A DNA stretch of 64,000 nucleotides from NCBI RefSeq assembly GCF_030518235.1, contig NZ_JAULSA010000006.1, positions 248,001-312,000 of the forward strand, in the 5' to 3' direction. A program made the position numbers and the translations under genes. The notes below the pieces were generated by a model. It saw only the letters and a list, made by a program, of their open reading frames with translations, did no database searches and was not told the origin of the DNA. This document shows positions 1 through 9,353 of the stretch, piece after piece. The first letter of the stretch is position 1. Every line of letters starts with the position of its first letter. Origin of the DNA: Saccharibacillus sp. CPCC 101409. GTDB lineage: Bacteria > Bacillota > Bacilli > Paenibacillales > Paenibacillaceae.

Positions 1-159
1 GGCAGCGCCGCGGCGGAGATGGCCGCCGAGCAGCAGATTCCGACCGAAACGCTGAAAATGGCCGCCGTCGTCATCGCCACCGTGCCGATTCTGTGCGTGT
101 ATCCGTTCCTGCAGAAGCACTTTGCCAAAGGCGCGATGGTCGGCTCGGTCAAAGAATAA
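1..159 (+). CDS. Carbohydrate ABC transporter permease, C-terminal fragment
   Basis: The frame is open from base 1 to a TAA at 157-159, so only the last 52 residues are present. They contain the LKMAAVVIATVPILCVYPF segment and an end reading KGAMVGSVKE, which is the typical C-terminus of LplC/YtcP-type membrane permeases for oligosaccharide uptake. The last transmembrane helix is visible. The gene is followed after 43 bp by a matching lipoprotein binding protein on the same strand, so both probably belong to one sugar import operon. Substrate cannot be told. Confidence 0.85.
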   Translation, partial: GSAAAEMAAEQQIPTETLKMAAVVIATVPILCVYPFLQKHFAKGAMVGSVKE

Positions 160-202
160 ACGCAGCAAAGCCAATCAACCGAAACGAAAAGGAGCGATAG
201 AT

Positions 203-1717
203 ATGAGGAAAAATGCGCGCGTCAAAGCGGGGCTGTCCGCCGTGCTGATTCTGTCGATGCTGACAACCGCCTGCGGGAGCAAAAATGCGGCTTCCGGCGT
301 GCCGGAGGACGGCAAACCGCTTCCGGTCAGCATAATGTCGATGTATTTTACGCCCGAGCCGCCCGATGCCGAAAATGTGGTATTGAAAGAAATCGAAAAG
401 CGGACCAACACCGATCTGAATATTACCTGGGTTTCGCCGAACAGCTACGGAGACAAAGTCAACGTGACGCTGGCGTCCGGCGATATTCCCGATCTGATGC
501 TGGTGGACGATCCGTTCTCGGCGCAGATGCGCACGATGGTGCAGCAGGGCGCGTTCTGGGATCTGACGCCGTTTATCAAAGATTATCCGAATCTGGCGGG
601 ATTTCCGGAAGAAACGTGGATCAACACCAAGCAGGCCGACGGCAACAACTACGGCATTCCGCGCGTGCGTCCGGTGGACGGCGGTTCGTTTCTTTTTTTA
701 CGACAAGACTGGCTCGACAATCTGAAACTGGACGTGCCGCAAACGACGGACGAGTTCTACGAAGTGCTGCGCGCGTTTACCGAAGACGATCCCGACGGCA
801 ACGGCAAGGACGACACGATCGGCTTTACGGGCTACGTCAGCCAGAGCAATATGGGCAGCTACTCGACGCTCGTCAATGCTTTTACCGGGACGACCGGCGA
901 TTGGAAGGAAACGGACGGCAAGCTGACCAACGTCAACCTGCTGCCGGAGATGCGCGACGCGCTGGAATGGCTGCAAAACGCTTATAAAGACGGGCTGATC
1001 TCGGAAGATCTGGCGGTGCTCAAAGAAAGCCAGACCAAAGATCAGCTGAAAGCCGGCCATGCGGGAGCGTCGCAGAATACGGTCGAAGCGGCGTGGGAGC
1101 CGATGGAGGAGCAGCTCAAAACCAATCCGGACGCCGACTTCCTGCCGCTGGTGTCGATGAACGGATACGTCAACCGGGACAGCGGATTCTTCTGCATGTT
1201 CGTCATTCCCAAAAGCGTGCCGGAAGCCAAAATGAAAAAGCTGCTCGAACTGATGGATTACGGCGCTTCGGAAGAAGGCGGAACGCTGGCGAGCTACGGG
1301 CTGGAAGGCGTGCATTACACCGAGGAGAACGGCATCAAAACGACGACCGAGCAGGCCAAAACGGATATCGTCGCCCAGCAGGCGCTCGGACAGATTTTTA
1401 TGCCGTACGACAAGTATCAGCGCGCGTACCGGGTTGGCATGCCGCAGGATATTCTGGAGCGCAACAAAAAGATTATCGACGAGCGCGCCGCGATCAGCAT
1501 CCCGGACAAAGCGGTCGGGCTGTACTCGGAAACGAACGTCTCGGCGGGACCGGAGCTGAGCAAGGAAATCCAGGATATGAAAACGAAAGTCGTGCTCGGC
1601 AAGCAGTCGCTGTCGGCGTGGGACGATTACGTCGCGAAGCTGAAAACCAACGCGGATCTGCAAAAGATCACAGGAGAGCTGAACGAAGCGTACGCGCAGC
1701 GGAAGGCTTCGAAGTGA
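203..1717 (+). CDS. Extracellular solute-binding lipoprotein (LplA type)
   Basis: This 504-residue protein starts at the ATG after AAAAGGAGCGATAG; an in-frame start further upstream has no ribosome binding site. A lysine/arginine-rich start, a hydrophobic stretch and the lipobox LTTAC give a lipoprotein signal peptide with Cys about residue 24. The body has the periplasmic-binding fold seen in family 1 LplA proteins, with a calcium-site-like DDPDGNGKDDTIG stretch near residue 195. It should capture an oligosaccharide outside the membrane and hand it to the permease whose end lies just upstream. The large AraC-type gene downstream is the likely regulator. Confidence 0.9.
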   Translation: MRKNARVKAGLSAVLILSMLTTACGSKNAASGVPEDGKPLPVSIMSMYFTPEPPDAENVVLKEIEKRTNTDLNITWVSPNSYGDKVNVTLASGDIPDLMLVDDPFSAQMRTMVQQGAFWDLTPFIKDYPNLAGFPEETWINTKQADGNNYGIPRVRPVDGGSFLFLRQDWLDNLKLDVPQTTDEFYEVLRAFTEDDPDGNGKDDTIGFTGYVSQSNMGSYSTLVNAFTGTTGDWKETDGKLTNVNLLPEMRDALEWLQNAYKDGLISEDLAVLKESQTKDQLKAGHAGASQNTVEAAWEPMEEQLKTNPDADFLPLVSMNGYVNRDSGFFCMFVIPKSVPEAKMKKLLELMDYGASEEGGTLASYGLEGVHYTEENGIKTTTEQAKTDIVAQQALGQIFMPYDKYQRAYRVGMPQDILERNKKIIDERAAISIPDKAVGLYSETNVSAGPELSKEIQDMKTKVVLGKQSLSAWDDYVAKLKTNADLQKITGELNEAYAQRKASK

Positions 1718-1755
1718 AGTAAAGCGAAATAAAGTGAAGCAAAGTGAAATTCGGG

Positions 1756-1802
1756 CAGGCTTCCGCCGATGCGGAAGTCTGTTGCGATTTTGGGCTTTTT
1801 TA
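1756..1802 (+). terminator. Probable terminator after the binding protein
   Basis: An 11-base inverted repeat, CAGGCTTCCGC / GCGGAAGTCTG with one mismatch and a 4-base loop (1756-1781), is followed by a T-rich stretch ending in seven Ts. Before it, 1717-1750 holds a run of imperfect decamers of the type AAAGTGAAGY whose role is unknown. Confidence 0.5.
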
Positions 1803-1873
1803 CATAAAATAGGGGCGGAGAAAAAAGCATTCCGCGAACAAGCGGCCGGCATACGGGGGAAGGAGCGAACGGA

Positions 1874-4450
1874 ATGACGCGCATCGGAGATTGGGTCAAA
1901 AAGCTGCCGGGCGGGCGAAGCCGCGAACGAAGAGGGCGATTCTACCGCTACAGCCTGATTCTGGCGCTGTGCATGGCGAGTATTCCCACGGCGCTGATCG
2001 CCGCCGCGTCGTACGCGCTCGGCACCGCGCATATCGAACGCGAAGTGATGGCGAGCCACCGGACGCTGGTCGAGCGCTCGGCGGCGAGACTGGACGAGCT
2101 GTTCGACCAGCTGGAACTGTCGGCCAGCCAGTGGTCGCTCGACCCCAGGCTCGGCAGCACGCTGAAGCGGGCCAACCTGAGCATGGAGTATCAGCGCACG
2201 AACGAATTGTACCGGTTTCTCGGCCTGATGAAAGCGACTTATCCGCGTCTGGAAGACGCGCGGCTGCTGCTCAACCGCAGCGAACCGCTGCTGCTGTCGG
2301 AATCGGGCGGCGTGCGGCAGATTTCGTTCGCCGAAGACCGTAAGCGATTTCAGGAATTGGTGGAGCGGCACGCCGATCTCTACTGGATCGAAGATTTCCG
2401 CTGGACCGCGTCGGACCCCGGTTCGGTGGTGCTGGTGCGCAAGCTTCCGGGCTACGGCGCGCCGTACGGAGCGCTGCTGCTCAGCCTGGACCGCGGCAAG
2501 CTGGAGGAATTCGTGGGCGAAGCGTCGTTCGAAGACAAAAGCGCTTCGTATCTGTATGCCGAAGGCGGTCGGTCCGTGATCCGCGTCGCGGACGGCATGC
2601 CCGAAGACCGTCTGTTCGAAAGCTCGCTGCGCGAAGAACTTTCGTCGCGGGCGTCGGACGGGGAGAAGCCGTCCGATTCGTATCTGTTCAAGTGGCGGGG
2701 CAAAACGTACTCCGTTTCGTACAGCCTGCTTCAGCGGCCCGGCGCGGTCTGGACGTACGCGACGGTGTCGCCGATCGAAGCGCTGACCCGCCCGGTCGTC
2801 ATGCTGTCCCGTTCGCTGCTCGGCGTCAGCCTCGCCAGCATGCTGCTGGCGCTGCTGCTCGCCTGGCTGGCATCGCGCCGCCTGCACCTGCCGATCCGTC
2901 GGCTGGCGGATATGCTCGGCGCATCGCGCGCGGCCGAGCCGCAGCCCGGCCGGAGCCGCAGGCGGGGTCTTCGCGGTCTGCTTCGCCAAGGCGGCGAAGA
3001 AGATTACGACGAGCTGCGCCATATCGAGCGCAGCTGGCGCGAGCTGGAAGGAGCCAAGCGCGAAGCGGAAGCGCGGCTGGAGCGGACGTATCCCGAGCTG
3101 CGCGCGGCTTTCTTCATGCAGCTGATGCAAGGACATTACCGCTCGCTGGACGAGCGCGAACTGCTGCCGCGGATGGCGCATTTCGGCTGGCCGCTGGAGA
3201 GCGGCGAGCGGCTCTTCGTCGTGCTGCTGCGCGTCGGCGTGCTGTCGCCGCCGGAATCGCAGTTCCGCGATGAAGACGAGCTGCTGATGACGTTCGCGGC
3301 CGCGAACCTCGTCCGGGAATTCATCGGTCAGCGCCGGGACCGGGCCGAGGTCGTGAACTTTCAGGACGGCAGCGTCGCCGCGCTGATTCCGTATACGGAG
3401 CCGGATGAAGGCACGGCTTCCGAAGTCCGGAAGCATGGAGGCGCGCCGCCGGAATCGGGGCGATGGACGGAGCCTGGCGAAACGGCCGGATTCCGGCCGA
3501 CGGCTGCCGGGGAGAACGTTATGTTTCATGCAGGGACTTCCTTTGAAGCCGGCATCGTCTCCCCGGGCGGCGGACAAAGCGCGCCCGATTCGGCGCGCAA
3601 AGCGCTCGCCGAAGAACTGGCGTCGGTCGTGCGCGCCACGCTGCGGCTGCGGACGGTAGTCTGTACCGGCGAAGCGGGCGGCATCCTTGAAGTGCCGGAA
3701 CTGCTGCACGCGCTGCGCGGCGTTCTGCGCGGCGTGCCGGACGCCGAGTCCTGCCGCGTGCTGCATCTGGGCGAGCTGCTGCCCGGAGCGGGAGCGGGCG
3801 GCGCTTATCCGTTTGCGCTGGAGAAAGAGCTGATCCAGGAAGTCAGGCTCGGCCGGATCGGGGAAGCGTCCGGGCTGACCGGGAACTTCGTCGCCGAGCT
3901 TTCGCGGCGCTCCGCTTCGGAAGCGGAGCTGCGGGAAGGAGCGCTGCATCTGCTGGGCAGCCTGCTGCACGTCATGCTGGAGAACGGCGCGCGGCCCGAA
4001 GGCGCGGAAGGAGCGGATCTGTACGAACGGCTGCTGGAGCTGCGCCAGCCGGAAGCGATCGAGGCTTTCCTGCGGCTGCGCGTGCTGGAGCCTTACGGCC
4101 GCGAACTGGAAGCGGGCCGGCAGCTGGAGACCGGGCGGCTGGCCGAGCGCGTGCGCCTGGAGCTTGAGCGGGATTACACGGCGGACTTCTCGCTCGAACG
4201 CTGCGCCGAGCGATTCGGCGTCAGCCCGTACGCGCTCAGCCGTTCGTTCAAGCAAACATACGGCCAGACGTTCGTCGATTACGTCATGACGCTGCGTCTG
4301 GACAAAGGCCGCGAGCTGCTGCGCACGACGGATCTCAAAGTCAACGAGATTGCCGAAGCCGTCGGCTATCATCCTTCGTACTTTATCCGGCTGTTCCGCA
4401 AGCAGGAAGGCATGACGCCCGGACAATACCGGGCGGAGAAGGAAGGCTGA
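1874..4450 (+). CDS. Membrane-bound AraC-family regulator with sensor domain
   Basis: The 858-residue protein begins at the ATG behind GGGGAAGGAGCG. A transmembrane helix lies near residues 28-48 and a second near 310-335, with an extracytoplasmic sensor region between them. A cytoplasmic linker follows, and two AraC helix-turn-helix motifs fill the last 100 residues (RCAERFGVSPYALSRSFKQ and the EIAEAVGYHPSYFIRLFRK segment). This layout is that of YesS-like regulators, which sit next to sugar ABC operons in Paenibacillaceae and activate them in response to an external ligand. It lies 156 bp downstream of the binding protein, so control of that operon is the simplest reading. Confidence 0.88.
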   Translation: MTRIGDWVKKLPGGRSRERRGRFYRYSLILALCMASIPTALIAAASYALGTAHIEREVMASHRTLVERSAARLDELFDQLELSASQWSLDPRLGSTLKRANLSMEYQRTNELYRFLGLMKATYPRLEDARLLLNRSEPLLLSESGGVRQISFAEDRKRFQELVERHADLYWIEDFRWTASDPGSVVLVRKLPGYGAPYGALLLSLDRGKLEEFVGEASFEDKSASYLYAEGGRSVIRVADGMPEDRLFESSLREELSSRASDGEKPSDSYLFKWRGKTYSVSYSLLQRPGAVWTYATVSPIEALTRPVVMLSRSLLGVSLASMLLALLLAWLASRRLHLPIRRLADMLGASRAAEPQPGRSRRRGLRGLLRQGGEEDYDELRHIERSWRELEGAKREAEARLERTYPELRAAFFMQLMQGHYRSLDERELLPRMAHFGWPLESGERLFVVLLRVGVLSPPESQFRDEDELLMTFAAANLVREFIGQRRDRAEVVNFQDGSVAALIPYTEPDEGTASEVRKHGGAPPESGRWTEPGETAGFRPTAAGENVMFHAGTSFEAGIVSPGGGQSAPDSARKALAEELASVVRATLRLRTVVCTGEAGGILEVPELLHALRGVLRGVPDAESCRVLHLGELLPGAGAGGAYPFALEKELIQEVRLGRIGEASGLTGNFVAELSRRSASEAELREGALHLLGSLLHVMLENGARPEGAEGADLYERLLELRQPEAIEAFLRLRVLEPYGRELEAGRQLETGRLAERVRLELERDYTADFSLERCAERFGVSPYALSRSFKQTYGQTFVDYVMTLRLDKGRELLRTTDLKVNEIAEAVGYHPSYFIRLFRKQEGMTPGQYRAEKEG

Positions 4451-4616
4451 ACGGCGAAAAAGTCCTGCTGGCCAATATTATGGATATATCTTGTGCGCGG
4501 CATTTCGTGCGGCGAGCAGGGGTTCTGTGCGAACGGCAAGCCAGCCCGGATCGCGAGCTCCGGATCGCCGAACCGCGCAGCAGGCCAGAGGCAGCCAATC
4601 CGCACAGCGAGCTGCC

Positions 4617-4784
4617 AAAATCCACTTTATTCCGTGGGAATTCGTCCGATTTGACGCATAAACTGCAAAAATCCACCTTAATCTTCGGAGCTCGGCGATT
4701 GTCGGCTTCCGGAAGAAGATAAGGTGGATTTTTGCATTTGATTGGATAGGGGCGGGGCTTGTTCGGCGAAATAAAGTGGATTTT
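4617..4784. repeat. Nested inverted intergenic repeat (TCCACYTT family)
   Basis: Within the 408-bp gap there are two nested inverted repeats. The inner one is GCAAAAATCCACCTTAATCT at 4665-4684 facing its near-complement at 4714-4734; the outer one is AAAATCCACTTTATT at 4617-4631 facing AATAAAGTGGATTTT at 4770-4784. All four share a TCCAC core next to A/T runs. No gene is convincing in this gap. Other gaps in the window hold repeats of the same architecture with different words. Confidence 0.7.
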
Positions 4785-4858
4785 CGCACTTGGTTGACTG
4801 GCGATCGCGGAGTTCCGATTCGTTCAGGCGGGCGGCGCCGCCCTCTCTTGCCGCCGCG

Positions 4859-5983
4859 CTATCCCCGCCGTTCCTCGCCGCCGTCGCCGAACTTCACCGA
4901 TACTTCGATATCGCGGTCGTAGTTGCCGAACCCGCGGCCGAACAGGCTGACGCCGCCCGGATGGCCGGCGTCGGCGCGGTTTTCGATCCGCAGCGCGATC
5001 TCGCCGCCCGCCGGGCGGTTCGATGCGGAACGCGTCTCCGCGGCTGCGCTCGCCGTCCTGTCCGCTTTGCCGCGCGCGGCCGTGTCCGCCGCTTCCCTCG
5101 CCTTTGCGCTTGCCGCCGCCCGATCCGCCCTGCCGCCCGCCGCCCCCGGACCCAGCGCTTCCGCGCCGTCCGCTGCGGCGTCGGACGCCGGTCCGTTCGC
5201 CGCCGAGATGCCCAGGTCGTCCGCCGTGACGTCCGACAGCTTCATGCCGTCCATAAACGTCCCGTCGGCCCGGACGGACAGCGTCTTGAGCAGCCCGTAC
5301 TGGCTGTTATGTTCGCTCCACCAGGCGGGCGTATACTGCCCGCGCGTGCCGCCGAAGTTCCCCGGGCACGTCCAGGTGCCCACATGCAGGCCGCCGATAT
5401 GAAAGTCGATATCGGACGGCCAGTTGGCGTTGTAGCCGGGCGCTTCCGAGCCCAGCTCCAGCGTGACCGACAGCTCGCGGACCGTTTGGCCGCCGACCAG
5501 GTAGTTCGGAATCCGGTACTCGACGTAACCGGACCCGAACCACAGATGCCGCGCCGATACGTGGTCCGGATCGGCGAAGTAACGGGGATCGTCCACCATG
5601 CCGACGATCCGCGTTTCCGACGCCAGGCCGCAGGTGGGCCTGACGTCGTGGGCCACATACTGGCCCACCGGCAGCGATACGGAATAAGCGCTGCGCTCTT
5701 CTTCGGACGGCCGCGGCCGGAAATTCAGCACCAGGCTGTCGAGCGCCAGCCGGCAGACTTTGCGCCGTCCGCGGATGCCGGAGACGCTTTCGGTCGCGAG
5801 CAGGCCGGCGCCCTCCATCTTCTGGACGTGCTTCGTCACGATCGCCGACGACAATTGCAGCTCCTCGGCCAGTTCGCCGACGCTCATCGGTTTCTCGCCC
5901 AGCAGCTCGACGATCCGCACGCGCGTTTCGGAGGCGAAGCATTCGAGCAGGGGCATATTTTGCAGCGTTACGGGCACGTTCAT
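4859..5983 (-). CDS. ArsR-type winged-helix regulator with long C-terminal domain
   Basis: The 374-residue protein starts at ATG 5983 behind GGAGGAGAAACC. Residues 8-85 are an ArsR-like winged helix (CFASETRVRIVELLGEKP, then a GELAEELQLSSAIVTKHVQ recognition region). The remaining 290 residues are far more than the roughly 100 of a normal ArsR protein and look beta-rich (WFGSGYVEYRIPNYLVGG, SDIDFHIGGLHVGTWTCPG), so they may bind a carbohydrate or its product. An alanine/arginine-rich insert lies about residues 261-331. The gene is divergent from a glycoside hydrolase with palindromes between them, so it probably represses that gene. Metal-binding cysteines of classic ArsR proteins are not apparent. 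Confidence 0.75.
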   Translation of the reverse strand: MNVPVTLQNMPLLECFASETRVRIVELLGEKPMSVGELAEELQLSSAIVTKHVQKMEGAGLLATESVSGIRGRRKVCRLALDSLVLNFRPRPSEEERSAYSVSLPVGQYVAHDVRPTCGLASETRIVGMVDDPRYFADPDHVSARHLWFGSGYVEYRIPNYLVGGQTVRELSVTLELGSEAPGYNANWPSDIDFHIGGLHVGTWTCPGNFGGTRGQYTPAWWSEHNSQYGLLKTLSVRADGTFMDGMKLSDVTADDLGISAANGPASDAAADGAEALGPGAAGGRADRAAASAKAREAADTAARGKADRTASAAAETRSASNRPAGGEIALRIENRADAGHPGGVSLFGRGFGNYDRDIEVSVKFGDGGEERRG

Positions 5984-6017
5984 GGTTTCTCTCCTCCGCT
6001 TCTTTGTGTCTATTGTA

Positions 6018-6120
6018 TAACTCATAAGTTATTTAATCAATTTAAAGTTGACTTAAATGAACGTTTATTGCATACTGTTTTCGAAGATGTAAGCGTATTA
6101 TTTAAATAACTTTAAAGTTA
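6018..6120. promoter_or_regulatory. Operator region between ArsR-type gene and GH2 gene
   Basis: Two sites share the form TAACT-N4-AGTTA: 6018-6031 (TAACTCATAAGTTA) and 6107-6120 (TAACTTTAAAGTTA, a perfect 14-bp palindrome). A third, weaker site is TCAATTTAAAGTTGA near 6037-6051. The last palindrome lies only 20 bp before the hydrolase start codon and the first lies 35 bp before the regulator start, so binding at both could repress both genes. A cre-like TGTAAGCG word also lies near 6089. Assigning these sites to this regulator is inferred. Confidence 0.65.
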
Positions 6121-6140
6121 ACAAAAGGAGCGAATACACA

Positions 6141-7937
6141 ATGAGCACGGTGCAGGGGACGGAAACGGGCGGCGCGGCGGAATCGATCTATCGGGAGGAA
6201 TATCCGCGGCCGCAGTTCCGGCGCGAAGCGTGGGCCAATCTGAACGGCGAATGGGAGTTTGCGTACGACGACAAAAACGAAGGCATTCGGGGAAACTGGT
6301 ACGGCGGAGAACAATCTTTTTCGCAAAAAATCCAGGTTCCGTTCGCGTATCAAAGCAAACTGAGCGGCATCGGCGACCCGGATTTCCACGACAACGTCTG
6401 GTACCGCCGCACGTTCGAGATTCCGGAATCGTTCGCGGATAAGAATGTGCTGCTGCATTTCGGCGCGGTCGATTACGAAGCCAAAGTATGGGTGAACGGC
6501 GTATTCGTCGCGCGGCACGAAGGCGGACATACTCCTTTTAAAGCCGATATCACGCATGCGCTGAACCGGGAATCCGCCTCCAACACGCTGGTTGTGCAGG
6601 CGCTCGACGAAAGCCGGAATCTGGAGCTGCCGCGCGGCAAACAGTTCTGGAAGCAGGATTCGGCCAGCATTTTCTACACGCGCACGACGGGCATCTGGCA
6701 GACGGTCTGGATGGAGGCGGTATCGCCGGTCTATCTGGAAAAAGTCAAAATCACGCCGGACATGGACAACAAGTGCGTCAAGATCATGCCTTACGTCGCG
6801 AATTTCGCGCCGGGAACCGATCTCAAACTGCGGGTGTCGATTTCGTTTAACGAACAGCCGGTGGCGGAGCAGACGTATTCGGTATCGAGCCGGACCGTCA
6901 ACCATGCGATCGGGCTGAGCAACTTCAACTTCCACGAGCGCGAAACCTGGTGGTCGCCGGAGAACCCGAGCCTGTACGATATTACGTTTACCCTGATCGA
7001 AAACGGCGCGGAAACCGACACGGTCGACAGCTACTTCGGCATGCGCAAGATCTCGATCGACGGCGGCAAGCTGTGTCTCAACAACGGCCCGTACAAGATG
7101 AAGCTGGTGCTCGACCAGGGCTATTTCCCGGACGGCAACCTGACGCCTCCGAGCGACGAAGACATCCGCAGGGACGTCGAGCTGACCAAGGAAATGGGCT
7201 TCAACGGCGCGCGCAAACACCAGAAACTCGAAGATCCGCGCTACCTCTACTGGTGCGACAAGCTCGGCCTGCTGGTGTGGAGCGAAGCGGCGAACGCTTA
7301 TATGTACTCGGACGAGTATGTGGAGCGCTTCAACCGCGAGTGGATCGAATCGATCGACCGCGACTACAACCATCCGTCGATCGTCGTCTGGGTGCCGCTG
7401 AACGAAAGTTGGGGCGTGCCGGATCTGGCGCGGGACAAAGTCCAGCAGCACCATTCCGAAGCGCTCGTGCACCTGACCAAATCGCTCGACCCGATGCGTC
7501 CGGTCATCTCGAACGACGGCTGGGAGCACACGACGAGCGATCTCATCACCATTCACGACTACGAGTGGCAGCGCGAAGTGCTGGAAGAACGCTATGACAG
7601 TGCCGACAAAGCGCTCAGCCTGATTCCGGGCGGCCATCCGATTATCGCCTACGGCTATTCCTACGGCGGCGAGCCGATCCTGGTCACCGAATTCGGCGGC
7701 ATCGCGTACAAGAAAAGCGATTGGGAAGGCTGGGGCTACTCCGGCGCGAGCAGCGACGAAGATTTCGAAGAGCGCCTGCGGAGCGTGATCGACCCGCTGC
7801 TCAAAGCCGAACTCGTGCAGGGCTACTGCTATACGCAGCTCACCGACGTCGAACAGGAGATCAACGGCCTGCTGACCTACGACCGCGTGCCGAAGATTCC
7901 GCTGGACAAGATCCGGGCGATTAACGAAGGGCGTTAA
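6141..7937 (+). CDS. Glycoside hydrolase family 2 (beta-galactosidase/glucuronidase type)
   Basis: The 598-residue protein starts after AAAAGGAGCGAATACACA. It has the family 2 order: a jelly-roll sugar-binding domain (about residues 20-190, with VWYRRTFEIP and GAVDYEAKVWVNG), an immunoglobulin-like domain (about 190-290), and a TIM barrel. The acid/base glutamate is in VPLNESWG and the nucleophile in LVTEFGG. No signal peptide is seen, so it should act in the cytoplasm on an imported glycoside. The exact sugar specificity is not readable. It is divergent from the ArsR-type regulator. Confidence 0.88.
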   Translation: MSTVQGTETGGAAESIYREEYPRPQFRREAWANLNGEWEFAYDDKNEGIRGNWYGGEQSFSQKIQVPFAYQSKLSGIGDPDFHDNVWYRRTFEIPESFADKNVLLHFGAVDYEAKVWVNGVFVARHEGGHTPFKADITHALNRESASNTLVVQALDESRNLELPRGKQFWKQDSASIFYTRTTGIWQTVWMEAVSPVYLEKVKITPDMDNKCVKIMPYVANFAPGTDLKLRVSISFNEQPVAEQTYSVSSRTVNHAIGLSNFNFHERETWWSPENPSLYDITFTLIENGAETDTVDSYFGMRKISIDGGKLCLNNGPYKMKLVLDQGYFPDGNLTPPSDEDIRRDVELTKEMGFNGARKHQKLEDPRYLYWCDKLGLLVWSEAANAYMYSDEYVERFNREWIESIDRDYNHPSIVVWVPLNESWGVPDLARDKVQQHHSEALVHLTKSLDPMRPVISNDGWEHTTSDLITIHDYEWQREVLEERYDSADKALSLIPGGHPIIAYGYSYGGEPILVTEFGGIAYKKSDWEGWGYSGASSDEDFEERLRSVIDPLLKAELVQGYCYTQLTDVEQEINGLLTYDRVPKIPLDKIRAINEGR

Positions 7938-8148
7938 AGGGAATGGCTTCGACTCGTTAAAAAGGAAGCCGGCCCGGCGTGTACGCCGGAAATCCGGGTG
8001 GAAAATGCGGCGGATGTATCCGGCGGCCTTCCTGCGGGAAGCGGCGAAAGTTGCGGAAGCGCGGCGGTTTACGTAATCGGCTCGCTGCGTTAACCGTTAC
8101 CGGTTCGGGCGCCTGCTGCCGACGCGAGGGTTCGAGGGCATTTTGAGC

Positions 8149-8184
8149 GAATGTTTGATTGAATGCTTGGTTGAATGCTTGATT
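8149..8184. repeat. Three tandem 12-mers
   Basis: Three consecutive copies of GAATGCTTGATT occur, with one or two changes, in the 846-bp gap after the hydrolase gene. I see no convincing gene in that gap (7938-8783). Confidence 0.7.
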
Positions 8185-8325
8185 GAAAAAGCGCTTCGCG
8201 CGCATCCTGCGGCGTCCTCCTTATGGACCCGGGGCTGCGTTCGAGGCGTTTTTTCGACGTTGGACGAGGAAGTTGTCTCAATCGATGGACTAAATCTTTC
8301 CGCCGCTTTCCCGCTTTCGGAGCTG

Positions 8326-8468
8326 TAACGGAACGTCATTCCTTTAGCGTGCTGCCGTTCACTGAAAAGGGACGATTTCGGCCGATTTGCTGATTTTAAC
8401 GTCGCCTCGTTCCGTTAGAATTCGTATACGTGGAAAAACAGGCGTTTAGCGTCTGTACGTTCCGTTAG
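8326..8468. repeat. CGTTCCGTTAG-family intergenic repeat, copy 1
   Basis: TAACGGAACG at 8326-8335 faces CGTTCCGTTAG at 8408-8418, and CGTTCCGTTAG recurs at 8459-8468 preceded by TTTAGCGTCTGTA. The same layout with the same words occurs at 25735-25872, so this is one dispersed repeat family. Confidence 0.7.
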
Positions 8469-8722
8469 CGCGCGTATCGCGCGGCGTTTGGGCAGTCGCC
8501 TGGCGGTTGGGTAAAGTTCGATCGGCAAAACGGAACTCCGCAGCGACCTGGCCGGCCGGATTTTTTGCGTAGTCCGCGTTTGCTGTATCTGTTCGCGCCA
8601 AACGCTTTGTCCGATGTCGGTTTCGTTTCCTCTTCGGGAGCCGCCGCATCCGGACAAAGCTTTTTGGCGCTGTGAGGTTGTCGAAGGGTTTGGCAGCCGA
8701 TCGGCGAACTGTGGTAAGCTTT

Positions 8723-8737
8723 TGTCAAGCGCTTACT
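8723..8737. promoter_or_regulatory. cre-like palindrome upstream of the TPR gene
   Basis: TGTCAAGCGCTTACT carries the AAGCGCTT core of catabolite-responsive elements. It lies about 50 bp before the TPR gene. The flanks fit the cre consensus only partly, so CcpA binding is a guess. Confidence 0.25.
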
Positions 8738-8783
8738 TTATGAAAAAGTCCGGCGTACGACAAACGGAAGCGGAGGAACGGGA

Positions 8784-9305
8784 GTGGACACGGAAAATCG
8801 AACGACCGGGTTGGAGCAGGCCGTCCGCTTGCGCCGCGAAGGCCGTGGCGAAGAAGCGAGAACGATGATGCTGGAGCTGCTGGAGCGGCAGGGCGAATCG
8901 GCGATGCTGCTGTACGAGCTGGCTTCGACGCACGACAATCTGGGACTGGAGCGCGCGGCGGTGCCGTATTACGAGCGCAGCCTGGAGCTGGGGCTCGGCG
9001 AGCCGGACCGCGCGGAAGCGCTGCTCGGGCTGGGCAGCACGTATCGGGTGCTCGGCGAATACGAACGGGCGGCCGAGATTCTGCGCGCGGCGGCGGCGGA
9101 ATATCCGGAGCGGGCCGAACTGCGCGTTTTCCAGGCGATGGCGCTGCACAATCTGGGCCGGCACGCCGAAGCGATGAACCTGCTGCTGACGGAAATCGCC
9201 GATCATTCCTCGCACGAAGGGGTACAAAGCTATCATAGAGCGATTCGCTATTATGCGGACAAGCTGGATCGGGTCTGGGACCGGGACGATCCGGCGGAAG
9301 ATTGA
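8784..9305 (+). CDS. Tetratricopeptide-repeat protein
   Basis: The 173-residue protein starts with GTG, chosen because GGAGG lies 7 bases upstream. Three or more TPR helix pairs are visible: LYELASTHDNLGLERAAVPY, then ALLGLGSTYRVLGEYERAAE, then VFQAMALHNLGRHAEAMNLL. There is no signal peptide or membrane helix, so it is a cytoplasmic scaffold protein of unknown partner. It lies 48 bp before the amidase gene and may be co-transcribed with it. Confidence 0.8.
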   Translation: MDTENRTTGLEQAVRLRREGRGEEARTMMLELLERQGESAMLLYELASTHDNLGLERAAVPYYERSLELGLGEPDRAEALLGLGSTYRVLGEYERAAEILRAAAAEYPERAELRVFQAMALHNLGRHAEAMNLLLTEIADHSSHEGVQSYHRAIRYYADKLDRVWDRDDPAED

Positions 9306-9353
9306 GCCGTAGGGAACGAAGACAGAATCACCAGAACAGGGGGCCGAAGATCG

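Noticed and set aside
698-4426. A 1242-codon open frame on the minus strand under the binding protein and AraC genes.
   Set aside because: It is antisense to two clear genes, has the Arg/Ala/Gln-rich make-up expected of a shadow frame in GC-rich DNA, and has no ribosome binding site.
8143-8328. Small ORF of 61 codons in the gap before the TPR gene.
   Set aside because: Its first part is the 12-mer tandem repeat and there is no ribosome binding site.
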